From Podospora comata (taxonomy: Eukaryota > Ascomycota > Sordariomycetes > Sordariales > Podosporaceae): 64,000 nt of DNA. Positions 35,659 through 46,134 of the stretch are shown piece by piece. Numbering within the stretch: position 1 is the first letter of the stretch; each line of letters starts with the position of its first letter. The notes beneath the pieces were generated by a model. It worked only from the letters and a program-made list of their open reading frames with translations, was not told the DNA's origin and did no database searches. The translations under genes and the position numbers were made by a program. The stretch lies in contig CP071493.1 of the NCBI GenBank assembly GCA_017354895.1, positions 1,550,001-1,614,000 of the forward strand. Reading direction: 5' to 3'.

Positions 35659-37542
35659 TTACCACTCGTACTCCCCCGTAGCCTTGTGGAAGACATACTC
35701 CTTGCCGTTCACAGTCAGGACGCCATCCTTGAGTGTGCACTTCCTGTAGCCCAGGGTATTAGTATCTGAAATGTTATACAAGTTTCGTGGGAGTAGAGAG
35801 ACGCACCACTTATTCTTCACCCTCTGCACCTTGTCATACATGCAAAGCATCATATGCCCCATGTCATCATCCTCATCATCGTCCTCCTTGTTGTCGTCGG
35901 AGTCGTCCAAGTCAGAGTTGATCGCATCGTCATCCAAATCCTCATCCTTCATGTCATCCTCCCCACCATCAACCTGGGAGGGACCCCCAGCAGCGCGGTT
36001 CCGTCTATGGTCAAGGCTGCGGACCTTGGTGGCCTGCTTCAGAGGAAGCATCAGGCCGCCGCCCTCCATCTGCTTGGCTCGGGCGGCGATCTGGGCGTGA
36101 AGATGATCATCAATCTCGACGCGGCCCATCTCGACAGCCTGGCCTTCGGCGTTGCGGCGCATCATGACAGCCTCCCAGCAGTCATCGCTAGGGCCATCAG
36201 TCTGGGCATTAGGCAAGTTGTTAGGGGCAATCCCACGCTGCTGCTGAGCCTGTTGAGCCTGTAGCTGCATGCGTTGCTGCATCTGTTGCTGCATCTGTCG
36301 TTGATACACCTGCTCGGGGGTCAGCTGCTGAGGTCCACCCTGCTGTGGCCGTTGCATGTGCTGTTGCTGAATCTGCTGAGGGTGTTGGGGGCGTTGTTGT
36401 TGAGGATGCTGTGGGTGTTGCTGATACTGCTGCTGCTGAGGGTGATGCTGGTGTTGAGAATGTTGCTGGTGTTGAGCATGTTGTTGCTGGACCTGCTGTT
36501 GCTGCTGTTGGGCTTGGCCAACGTTCCCTTGTCCGACCTTACCATTACCGTTGGACATGGAGGCAATGGAGGCAGCAGCTCCCTCGCCGTACTTGTTCTG
36601 CAAAGCCTGCACAGCCCGGGTAGCGGCTATGCTGGGGTTGACAGTAGGTAGGCTAGGGTGGGAGGCATTGTGATAACCAGGATGCACGGGCTGAGAGCCA
36701 GCGCCGGGTTCCTGCTTGACAGCGACCGGCTCAGACCTGACCAACCCTGGCTCCTGCTTGACGGGCACCCCGTTGGAATGAGGCTGGTTGATATTTGGCA
36801 GCGAGAGAGGTTGAGCTGAAGTCTGAGGGCTCAACGTAGACGGGGTATAAGCCGCCTGCGGTGGGGGAGCGGCTTGCGGCGCTGGAGCCGGGGGAGCGGC
36901 TGGTTGAGCTGGAGGAGCGGGCTGCTCTGGCTTCGGGTCCCAGGGAAACTGGGCCACGTTGAGCTGCGAGAGCTTCATTTGCCATTTCTGCAGCTTGTGT
37001 TAGTCTCAGTCATAGACATGGCTCCCTGTAAAAGGGGCAATAAGAAAACAGAAGGAGAGGGGGGCCCTCTAGGAGGGTGCCACGTGATCAAGCATGAGAC
37101 CATCCAATCGGAAGGCAGTGTTGGGGAATGGAGTAAGTTCGCAGCAGCGGGGAAGGGACTTAAAAAGAGACCCAAAAGCACTGGGCCGCCCACTCCGAGG
37201 CAGCTCGCTCTCCACCCCTCTTTGCGTCCCAGGAGGCCCAGGCAGTCCAGCCCGTCAGCCAACACCGCCCGAACGAAGGGACCGACACTTGTCGCGCCCC
37301 TCAACCTCAATCTCGACCACCACCAACCATCACAAACATCTTCTCATCTTCAATCGACAAACGGTGCGCATCGACACGCAAGCAGGTAAGGAGACAGGGA
37401 CAGGAATACGGGTTTGCCTCACCTTCTTCAGGTCCTCGAGCACGCCATCCTCAACACCATTCTCCTCGAAATCAACGCGCACAGCGTCGATGACTCCCTG
37501 AATCACAGCCTCGTAAACCTGGCCAACGTGAACGTTCGACAT
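35659..37542 (-). CDS. TFIIA large subunit (Toa1)
   Basis: This is the large subunit of TFIIA, which stabilises TBP on promoter DNA in the nucleus. Exons are 37542-37423, 36987-35807 and 35743-35659, giving 461 aa. Exon 1 encodes MSNVHVGQVYEAVIQGVIDAV, the start of the four-helix bundle, which continues across the first intron as LKK-KWQMKLSQLNVAQFPWDP. A long Pro, then Gln/His-rich linker follows (about residues 60-260). An acidic stretch with DDDDxEDDDEDDD precedes the C-terminal beta-barrel (MLCMYDKVQRVKNKWKCTLKDG) and the exact TFIIA end YVFHKATGEYEW. Intron 1 is 435 bp, far longer than others here. Intron 2 (63 bp, branch TACTAAT) is a multiple of three and stop-free. Confidence 0.95.
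36239..36512 (-). repeat. Gln/His-coding CAG/CAC-rich tracts in toa1
   Basis: Dense CAG, CAA and CAC codons on the minus strand encode a Gln/His-rich linker between the two conserved TFIIA domains. The unit pattern is irregular rather than a pure microsatellite. Confidence 0.8.
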
Positions 37543-38728
37543 CTTGACGAGTCAAAAAGCTGCAGCGAAAACAACAACAGCGAGCGAAGCTTGGCTATCT
37601 GCGATCGATTTGACTTTCTTCGTGTGGGTTCGTCAAACGGTGGTTGCCTTGACGTTTGTGAGATTGACTAGCAGTTTCTCTCTACCGACTCCTTCTTTCT
37701 CTCTACGTTTTGCACGGCAAAAACGGGGCGTCGGCTCGGGTTGCGCCGGCGGAAAATATGATTCGGAGTCGATGGTTCGCGGATGAGATATCCCGAAGGG
37801 AGGGAGGCGGGAAGTCGGTCTGAACTGCTAGACGTTTTCTCTTGCACTCTGATTCCTCGATTGGTTGCCCTGCCACGTCGCTTTGAAAAAAAAGAGGAAC
37901 TCCCTCTTTCTCGTGACACCTGTCTTGTCTAGATGGAAAGTGCAGCGATTCAGCAATAACTCTGCAGTGTGATATGCCCGTGTTGCGCCGCGGGTCTGGG
38001 TTGCTGTTTCGCCTGGGAGTGATGTATTGGGCAAGTTGAACGAATCCGCCAGAGGCCTGTTGAAGTACTGAGGCCTGATTAGTCATCTGGCTCGAGCACC
38101 AACAGCCACCCGGCACCTGCCTTCTGATTGGCCAGCCCGCTTTTATTAGTGAGTTCAGGGCGCTCGGCACTTTTAACCGCAGTAGAAACAAGCATTACCT
38201 GCCCTGGAACTCTGCATCAATTCAGCGACCATTATCACGAAAGCAAATCAACCTGAAGGGTATCATCACATAAGTTCATCCCAATTGGTCACTATTCCAT
38301 ACCCCATATCTAAAACAAAAACTCCAACGCCTGTTTCCTATTCTCCGAAAAATTACAAGTATGCTACTGTTTTTGTACAGTTTTGTTCCCTAGTCCATAG
38401 CCATGGAACAAGAGAAGGGGGGTATCTTATGCCAACAAATATGTCCCAGTTGTTGATGTTCGTAAACCTCATGACCAAGCCGATTTTCATTCATTCCCGC
38501 TTCGAAAAAAGTGCCGCCTCAAACAATGCCAGAGTGTGGGCAAGAGAGAGAGTATCCGTAAGAACTCCGAGTGAATGCTCCTTTCCCAACCCCAACGCCG
38601 CGCTGAAACGACCAAAGTGCAGGAATCCCATAGGGAACCGTTGTTATACCTACCGTTGGTTGAACAATTGACTATGATCAGACAGGATCATTGTGTTGTT
38701 GTTGTCGTATCGTCATGTGAGGATTGCT
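37543..38728. other. Intergenic region between toa1 start and cdc20 stop
   Basis: The left part is the toa1 promoter, the right part the cdc20 3' flank. A 162-codon minus-strand frame (37703-38191) has no domain. Nothing else is recognisable. Confidence 0.55.
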
Positions 38729-40516
38729 TTAGCGGATCGTCATCTGCTTGCTGAGCCCAGCCTTGGCCGACGACCCAGAGCTTCCGACACCAGCACCAGC
38801 ACCGGCCTTCTTCTCAAACACCTTCCAGAACTTCAAGCTCTCATCGGCAGCAGCGGTGGCCAGCATCTGACCATCAGGGCTGAGGCAGCTGTGGAGGACT
38901 CTGCTCTCGTGGGCGGGAATCTCGACGTTACGGACGAGGGTAGGGTAGCTCCAGATGCTGAGAGAGTTGTCGGGGAAACCGCTTGAGCTGACGATCTCGC
39001 GGTAGTGAGGGCTCCACCGGAGGCTGGTGACCTGAGAGCCGGTGTCGATGCTGTTGACGCGGGCACCGGAAGTGGTGTTCCAGAAGTGGATGTGGCGATC
39101 GTACGAGCCGCCACCGGTAGCAAGGAGGTTCATGTTCCATGGGCACCAGGCAAGAGCCTTGACGGCGGCCTTGTGGTTGGTCTTGGTGAACTTGGGAACG
39201 GCGAGAGAGCGAGCATCCCAGATGGAGACAAGATTGTCATTGCCGCCGGTAGCAAGCTGGGCACCATCAGAGCGCCACTCAAGGCCGCAAACCTCAGAGG
39301 TGTGAGAGACGAGCTCGGCAACCTTGTGTTCCGCGATACGGACATCATGGTTGAAGACCAGGCCGCTGCGGGAACCAGTAGACAAAAGATGCTTGTTCCA
39401 GCCCATGACGCCAACACGAGTCTCATGGCCGTGCATGCTGCGGATCTTGACACCCTCAGCGACATCCCAGATCTGAACCTCGCCTGTGCCGAGACCGACA
39501 CCGACGTAAGCACCATCACCGGACCACTTGACACTGCTAACATAGGTATCGGGGGTGGTTTCGAGGAGACAGCTGACGGCACCCTCATCGGCCGACCAGA
39601 CATATACGTTGCGCTCCAAGCCAATGGCGACCTGGTTTCCTGAGCTCCAGTCGAGCAGGTTGAGGTAGTAGTCGTCAATGAGACCAGGGGCATCGAGAAC
39701 ACGCTCGGGGGCTGTCGCAATGCGACGTCTGAACTGAGGAGGGGCATTCGCGGGCTTCAGTGGCCGGTTGTATTGCTGACGAAGATCAATAGGCTTTGAA
39801 GACTCTGGTGGGGCAGGCTTGAACTGAAGGATACGGGTGTTCAAGTTGACACCACAGGCATCGGCAAGAGAGTCTTGATAGGCAACGCTGTTGGGCGAAG
39901 GGCGAGAATAGGACTCCTCTTCCTCCTCTTCAATGTTGAGACCCTCGAGGGCAGCAAGAGCATCATCAGCAGCAGAGGCAACGATGGAAGAGGCCTCGCT
40001 ATGGCCAGTTCTCGAGCGCTGCTTCTCCTGGAGGTCGAGCTTTCCCGAACCGACATTGGCGATGGCCGAGCTAGCTCCCCGGTTGGGAATGAAGCGATCG
40101 GCGTTGTAGGAGATGGTGGTCTTGGATGACTTTTGCTTGACGTGCGTGGTCTTCCTGGCCTTGGGAGAGACCTTGGTGGGGACACCAGTGCCAGTCAAGG
40201 TGAAGTCGGAAACACCAAGCTCGAGCGCCTTGCGAGGGGTCGAGACACCAGCGGCAATGTTGGACTTGGGAGAGTCGCGGTGATGGCTCTTGCTTGAAGC
40301 TCTGGCAAGGCGAGCACCAAGGTTGCCGCCGTAGACTGGCTTGGAAGCGCCACGCTCATTGCTCGACTTCTCGGGGGTGAATGGAGAGGAGTTGAGGTTG
40401 ATGGGGATGGCACGCTGACGAGGGGAGGGGGTCAAGGGCATGCGACCACCGGCGGTGCGGGAGGAGAAGAGACCCGTGTGGGACTTGAGGGGAGTTGATA
40501 CTGTAGCGGTAGCCAT
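38729..40516 (-). CDS. APC/C activator Cdc20 (Slp1/Fizzy)
   Basis: Cdc20 recruits substrates to the anaphase-promoting complex and is the target of the spindle checkpoint. The single exon encodes 595 aa. The N-terminus is Ser/Thr/Pro-rich with SP/TP sites that could be CDK targets. The C-box is DRFIPNR (140-146). ILQFKPAPPESSKP, typical of Cdc20, precedes the propeller. Seven WD repeats span about 270-570, starting DAPGLIDDYYLNLLDWS and including ATGGGSYDRHIHFWN. The protein ends in MTIR, the C-terminal Ile-Arg that docks on the APC/C. The closest alternative is Cdh1/Hct1, but the ILQFKPAPP and DAPGLIDDYYLNLLDW forms favour Cdc20. I did not see a KEN box. It is head-to-head with the Kelch-BTB gene. 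Confidence 0.95.
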   Translation of the reverse strand: MATATVSTPLKSHTGLFSSRTAGGRMPLTPSPRQRAIPINLNSSPFTPEKSSNERGASKPVYGGNLGARLARASSKSHHRDSPKSNIAAGVSTPRKALELGVSDFTLTGTGVPTKVSPKARKTTHVKQKSSKTTISYNADRFIPNRGASSAIANVGSGKLDLQEKQRSRTGHSEASSIVASAADDALAALEGLNIEEEEEESYSRPSPNSVAYQDSLADACGVNLNTRILQFKPAPPESSKPIDLRQQYNRPLKPANAPPQFRRRIATAPERVLDAPGLIDDYYLNLLDWSSGNQVAIGLERNVYVWSADEGAVSCLLETTPDTYVSSVKWSGDGAYVGVGLGTGEVQIWDVAEGVKIRSMHGHETRVGVMGWNKHLLSTGSRSGLVFNHDVRIAEHKVAELVSHTSEVCGLEWRSDGAQLATGGNDNLVSIWDARSLAVPKFTKTNHKAAVKALAWCPWNMNLLATGGGSYDRHIHFWNTTSGARVNSIDTGSQVTSLRWSPHYREIVSSSGFPDNSLSIWSYPTLVRNVEIPAHESRVLHSCLSPDGQMLATAAADESLKFWKVFEKKAGAGAGVGSSGSSAKAGLSKQMTIR

Positions 40517-41419
40517 GTTGGTGACTGTACTCGTGCTGGTATCGAATATCTCAAGGAGGCGCCCGTGATAGACTGCTATTGGGAGATGGGGTGGAGTGTC
40601 GACCAGTCGAGTACGCCAGGTGACCCCGGATAATGGTTACAATTATCGATTTTTTGTTTTGCGATTTGTCGATTATCGGTACCAAAAATGTGCCAAAAAA
40701 GAAGCCTCGGTGAATAGGGACAACCAGACGGGCTTGAAGTGATTCTTGCGTATAGGGGCTTGCAATGTTCTAGGGTTGTATGCTGATGAAGCGGATGGAA
40801 TATTTAGAATGCAGTGCAAAGCAAAACTCCAAAAAGATGAAGTGATGTTTTGTGTGTGATGGTACGAGGAAGGAGAGCTCTGGGACATGAGAGGAAGGAA
40901 GGATGGTGATTTAAATGTTTACATGTTGTTGTCCAGGCAACGACCGCCAGCTGTTCTCTGCACTTGCTCTTCCCCACCTTTTTTTGAGCCAGCTGGTTGC
41001 AACCCCTGATGACAAGGCTGCGCCCGGCCTGGTCTGTGGGATCTGCACGGGGCACTGTTAGCAAGGCCCTGGCCCCCGCAAGCCCCTGTTCTGTCGCATG
41101 TCGACAAGGAAACGCCAAGAGCTCTTCGACCCGCCGCCGCAAACCATCCTTGAACCATCCCACGCCAACAACGACACATGCAACAACAAACTTTCGGCGA
41201 GCAACTGTCTCTTCTCAATCTACCATGACCGCGCCCGACTTGCATTGACCGGCCTGAACTTGCTCTGACCCTAAGGGAAGAATCTTTCGGCCTATTCTGC
41301 TGTATAGGGCGGCTTGAATGTCTGCCTGGCGTTCTCGTAGGGCATTCTTGCAGTAATTAACTGGACACTCAGCAGCAAGGAAGCGAAACGAACAACTCCA
41401 TCTTGCCTTTGCAGCCACC
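40517..41419. other. Divergent intergenic region between cdc20 and the Kelch-BTB gene
   Basis: This 0.9-kb region should contain both promoters and leaders. A minus-strand frame at 40804-41163 is open but has no domain. Confidence 0.55.
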
Positions 41420-43737
41420 ATGGCGCAACAACAACATCAGCAGCCTTCAACGCCCGCCGGCACCGGTAATTCCATCTTTGGCGGGCCCGCTCACCTCCAA
41501 CAGCCCGCCGGCCTCCTCGCTCAGTCTTCGTTCTCGTCCTTCTCGACAGCACTCACACCTGCTTCGGCCGCATCGTCGAACAATACCTACATCATGCCGA
41601 ACTCGCCGCTCAAGCACCGCGCCGCCATGGACGGCTACCGTCCCAAAGTCACACGCACTCTCGGCCAGCGCCCCGCCTGTCTCGTCAACGCCTCAGTGAC
41701 GTATTGTGGTAACAACCAGATTTATGCCTTCGGAGGCTTTGACCAGTACACCGACGAGGTTTACAATCATGTGTTGCGACTGGATCTTGTCAGCCACCAG
41801 TGGAACCTGGTCGATAACTACGGGGACATCCCCGGTGTTCGGATGGGTAAGCCCCCTGTCTATTTTGCCCGTTGCTGGTGATACTGTGTTGACATTACCC
41901 CTGAACAGGCCACACGGCGACGCTGTACAAGGGGGACAAGCTGTTGGTTTTTGGAGGCGAGAACGAACATCGAACTTATCTCTCGGATCTTATCATCTTT
42001 GACTTGAAGACTGCCCACTGGACACAGCCACAAGTGACGGGACCTATTCCAAAAGGCCGCGCTCGCCATGCTGCTGTGCTACATGAGGACAAGCTCTTTA
42101 TCGTGGGTGGTATAACAGGCCATGACAACTATGTGTTGGACGACATATGTTATTTGGATCTTAAGACCTTCACCTGGTCCAAGTCGTGGCGTTTTGTTGG
42201 GCGGTTCGATCACTCTGCATACATTTGGAGTGACAGGGTCTGGGTGTTTGGTGGCTTGAGTGAAGATATGGACAAGGTTAGTGACCTGTGGTGGCTGGAT
42301 CTCAAGGGCAACCCAGCGTTTGAGTCTCCTCCACATATCGGCACCCTCGATCGATCCGGTTTATCTCGAAGTGCGGCATCACCACGGCCATCGTATCCTT
42401 CCGTCCAGTCTACAGCTGTGGGCTCTTCCGGTTATGCTGCCAACTCTAGGACTGCACAGGTCAACCCACCGTCATTCCACCTGAAGACATATGCGCCACA
42501 AGCACCCGGGGCCATTTCTGCGCTCAAGTTTGTCAGCGGCCCTAATGTCCCATCTCAGATGCAAGGCATCCATTTCCATGTCTACTCTTCAGGAACACTC
42601 CTGGATTTTGTAACACCAGCAGCTACGATTACGTCAAAAGAATGCTCACTATCAGCCTTAGATTTGGCAGCCTTACGGTGGCAGAAGCTTGCAGAAGGTC
42701 GAGAGATATTCAAGCCAGGCTATCGGTGGCATTACTGCACTATGAATGAAGATGGCACGAAAGCATGGCTGCTCGGCTGCCCTACCGATCCAGGGGCTAT
42801 TGATCTCGGGGCTAATGGCCTGGAGGAGTATCTTTCGGACATTATGGAAATTGATCTGCGGCGCTACGGGTTCCTAGGAAACAACATGGCTCCAGAGCCT
42901 CGCACCACCCGCCCGTCCTCCCGTACCCGGCACGTCGAAACACCTTCCAAGGGCCTTGGTGATGATTTGGCGAAGCTCTTCAACCAGTCCCCAGAATCAG
43001 GCAGCGGCACGGATTTCATCGTCACCGCGCTCTCGAGGGACTTTGACGAGGAAGAGGTTATGGGCTCGGCACTCGTCCACGCCCAAGTAGACTCTGTCGG
43101 CGACACGGACCCCGACCAGACCTGGCTGTCACCAGACACGCCTACCTCCCCACCCATCCACGTTCATCGGCTCATCCTCCAAGCCCGTTGGCCGCACTTT
43201 GCCCGGTTGTGGTCTTCTCAGATGGCCGAGTTTCACACCAAAAAAATGCACATTCCTGAACCATACTCTGTCGTCAAAGCATTCTTGTACTACCTCTACA
43301 CTGACCGGATCGATCCGCCTGATCAAAACGGCAACGAAACCACTGCCGACTTGGCTGATGTAGCGGGCTTGTTGGTCATGTCGAATATTTACAACATTCC
43401 TCACTTGAGACTGTTGTGCGTGAATAGATTGTCAAAGGAGCTGGATGTGGATCATGCGTGCATTATCTGGTATTGCGCGGGGTTGTCGAACGAGGAGTGG
43501 TTGAGGAAGCGGGCAGCGAACTTTTGCATGACGCACTGGGGGAGGATCGTGAGGACGGTTGGGTTTCAGCGGTTGCCGAGGAATGCGCTGGTGGAGCTGA
43601 GCCAGGAGGTGGATAGTGAGGGGAGGGTGGTGGCGGGCGAGGAACTGGATATGATGCAGGTTGGGTTTGGGGTTGGCGGAATTGATAGGGGGGGGGGGCT
43701 GGGGAGGAAGGATAGTGTGGGGAGTGGGGGGGAGTGA
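41420..43737 (+). CDS. Kelch-repeat BTB protein, Ral2/LZTR1-like
   Basis: Exons are 41420-41846 and 41909-43737 (62-bp intron), giving 751 aa. Kelch repeats span about residues 85-280, with blades such as IYAFGGFDQYTDEVYNHVLRLD, KLLVFGGENEHRTYLSDLIIFD, KLFIVGGITGHDNYVLDDICYLD and VWVFGGLSEDMDKVSDLWWLD. After a long linker a BTB/POZ-like domain lies at about 510-655 (DFIVTALSRD, then HVHRLILQARWPHFARLWSSQM, ending YNIPHLRLLCVNRL), with a BACK-like helix region behind it. This arrangement resembles fission yeast Ral2 (Ras pathway) and animal LZTR1, a CUL3 adaptor for Ras-type GTPases. That function is inference. The last 25 residues are Gly-rich and follow an 11-G run, so the exact C-terminus is uncertain. 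Confidence 0.85.
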
Positions 43738-43819
43738 TCAAGAGGGTGGGAGAGGGGTGATGGAGAGTGATGGGCATGAAGATGGAGAGGAAGAGGAGGA
43801 TGGGATGGAGATGAGTTAG

Positions 43820-44083
43820 GGGGTTAGTCGAAATCCTGTTCGGGAAGGGGCGTTGAGGGGGCGGGGGAGGTTGGTAGAGGGGGAGGAAACCTTGGGGCTT
43901 GAGAGCAGTGGGGAGAGTGAGGGTAGCGAGGATAGTGACGAGGAGACGTTGGGAGCTGGGGGGGATGAGGAGCTCAAGGAGGATAGTGAAGAGGAAGGAG
44001 AGGGGGAGCTGGATCTTAGTTTTGTCGATACGAGTGTGAGGCGGTCGGCGAGGAAGCCGAGGATGTTGTTGGAGCTTCTCTGA
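43820..44083 (+). other. Acidic reading frame behind the Kelch-BTB gene
   Basis: This frame is open for 87 codons and encodes a Glu/Asp/Ser-rich stretch (LESSGESEGSEDSDEETL) ending VDTSVRRSARKPRMLLELL. It is offset by one base from the Kelch-BTB frame. It could be the true C-terminal exon, reached by an intron with acceptor near 43826, or by a length difference in the 11-G run at 43688-43698. It has no good ATG of its own. Confidence 0.35.
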
Positions 44084-44769
44084 GTGACTCTCTTATGTCC
44101 GAGGAGATAATTCCCTCGGTTTCTTCGATTAAGGTAATCAGGCTACGTTTTCTTTTTGCTTTTATCACAGTTGCTACTTTTTTTTCCATAGCTCGAGAGG
44201 TCTCTTTTGGACTGGGAAAGGGGCAAGGATACGCTGGGATCGGAAATGGACAGGTTGGCTGACATCATGGCGGAGGCGTTGATGGTTGGGTGGGTGGACT
44301 GTGGGTTTATTTTACTAGTTAAAGACAAGGAAAGCCAGTTTTTACATGTATGTAGTTGGGGCATGTCTGTACACACTTGCATGCCCCATTTTAGAATCGT
44401 ACAAAAATGGAGTTATCGGATACTTAGGACGGGACGAGTTCGAGTGACCTGGAAAAAGGTTTTTTCGGTCCCAGGTTGGTGAAGTGATAATTAGGCAGGG
44501 TTCTGATTATCGTTTTATCAAGTCTTGAGGTACTTCACGGACCAGTCAGTCTATGTCCTCACCGCCGTTGAGAGCCTTAGATATTGAGTTGACAAGGCAG
44601 TCAGTCAACCGGCCAATCGTTGACAACTGCACATTGGGAAATTTCCCATGTTGCTTTCGACCCTCAAAGTTCTCCTCATCCAGGCCACAAGACGCAGCTT
44701 CTAGTCTGATAGGCAAGGACTGGTCGGCAACGCTCCTTTTCTTTTACAAAACACAAACACAAGAGCGTC
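44084..44769. other. Intergenic region
   Basis: No gene is recognisable between the acidic frame and the next candidate gene. Frames of about 90-100 codons occur without domains. Confidence 0.5.
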
Positions 44770-45583
44770 ATGGAGGAGCAAGTGGCGATACATTGGGATA
44801 CTTTGGTCCCCAATCCTTCAGCCAACGATCGCCCACCAAGCTGCGATACACCGCCCATTGAAGTCGAAAATGTCCCGGCCGAAGCTGAGCCAGCAGCTAG
44901 AGATGATGACGGAGAGGAAGAGCGGCCCGCCGAGTCTCATCCCTTTCGGAGACGACTAAGGGAAGGAATGAATCTGATAATCACAGCTTTCGGCTCGGTG
45001 TGTATCATGGTTGTCAAAGTGGTTCTCCGATCCCAAACGCGCTGTTGAATCCCATCCTTACTGGAAAGCATTGGCAAGAATGATAGATGGGATCGTCATG
45101 ACATATTTGAAATGGCATCTGGAACATGAACACGCCATCGAAGCTGGGAAAATCGTTTTTGCCTTCGTTACGTTGGGTGTTGCTGCGTACACGGTCAAGC
45201 CGTCGGTGAGATCGGCCGAGCTGGCGGAGTGTGACAGCGAAGGAGTTTCTTGAGTTTTGTGAAGCGGCAGGCGAATTCGGATTTTAGCTGTCATTGTCTC
45301 CGGGCTAACATCGTCCTTTCTACAGCACGATTGGGAAGGCTCTGACTGTCACCAGATGCGCAACGTGACACTTGAAGCCCCTCCTGGGATGGGAGCTCAG
45401 CACATGAAGAGAGACCTGGAACCGGTGACCAAGTATCACACCAAGTTTAAGCTCTATGCATATCTCTGTGCACTTTTCTCCCCTTGGAAGCTGGTGCATA
45501 ATATTATGGTTCGTAAACACATGATATTTGCAAAATATCTTTTACAAGTATCCTTGCCGAGTTACATTTTGTCGGGTCTATAG
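44770..45583 (+). CDS. Possible small membrane-protein gene, perhaps degraded
   Basis: I do not recognise this family. An ATG at 44770 opens an acidic N-terminus (MEEQVAIHWDTLVPNPSAND...) leading to a hydrophobic stretch (MNLIITAFGSVCIMVV). One base out of frame, from 44981 on, a second segment reads WFSDPKRAVESHPYWKAL, MIDGIVMTYLKWHLEHEHAI and the hydrophobic IVFAFVTLGVAAYTV. A good donor (GTGAGA at 45206) and acceptor (CTACAG ending 45325, with GCTAAC before it) join it in phase to HDWEGSDCHQMRNV and KLYAYLCALFSPWKLV, ending at 45583. No good intron links the first two segments, so either I have missed an exon boundary, the gene is broken by one base, or the first segment does not belong. 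Confidence 0.33.
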
Positions 45584-46134
45584 TTATGTTAAACATGACC
45601 CTGAAGCTCTTTCAGTTATGGCGCAGGTGCTGCTTGTCGATGTCTTGGGATTGGAAAGTTTTTCGGGAGGAATATTTGGGGTAATGGAGTAATTGGACAA
45701 CATATTTCCACTGTTTTCAGCAGGTCGTTAGATTGTTATCACTTACAGGGCGGTTTACCTAGGCCAATATAGCCTCCGAAATCTGAAGTTATAATGGCAT
45801 TCGTGATGAAAAATGGTCTGCGATTATAACGTGTTATCCGTGTCTAGGCAAAGATTCGTATTGACACTATCGTTCTGAGGCTGTGTGTGACATTGCTTCT
45901 GTTTAAGTATGTACTACAATACGGCCTCAGCAACCAAGAAAGTAGCCACGGAGACCCCATACAACCACACGCGTCATAACCCAGTGATATCGCAAAAAGT
46001 CCAATGCTTACGCTTCCGTCCCAGTCCCAAGCCAGTCCATGCATGCCTTCCCGGGCCTTCAACGCCGAAAGATGTGTAAACGCGAAAGAAGATGCATGTT
46101 CATACAAGTCCCAGCCATGTTTTGTGTGGCGGCT
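45584..46134. other. Intergenic region, 3' flank of cullin-3
   Basis: I see no coding sequence here. It should hold the 3' untranslated region of cullin-3 on the minus strand. Confidence 0.55.
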
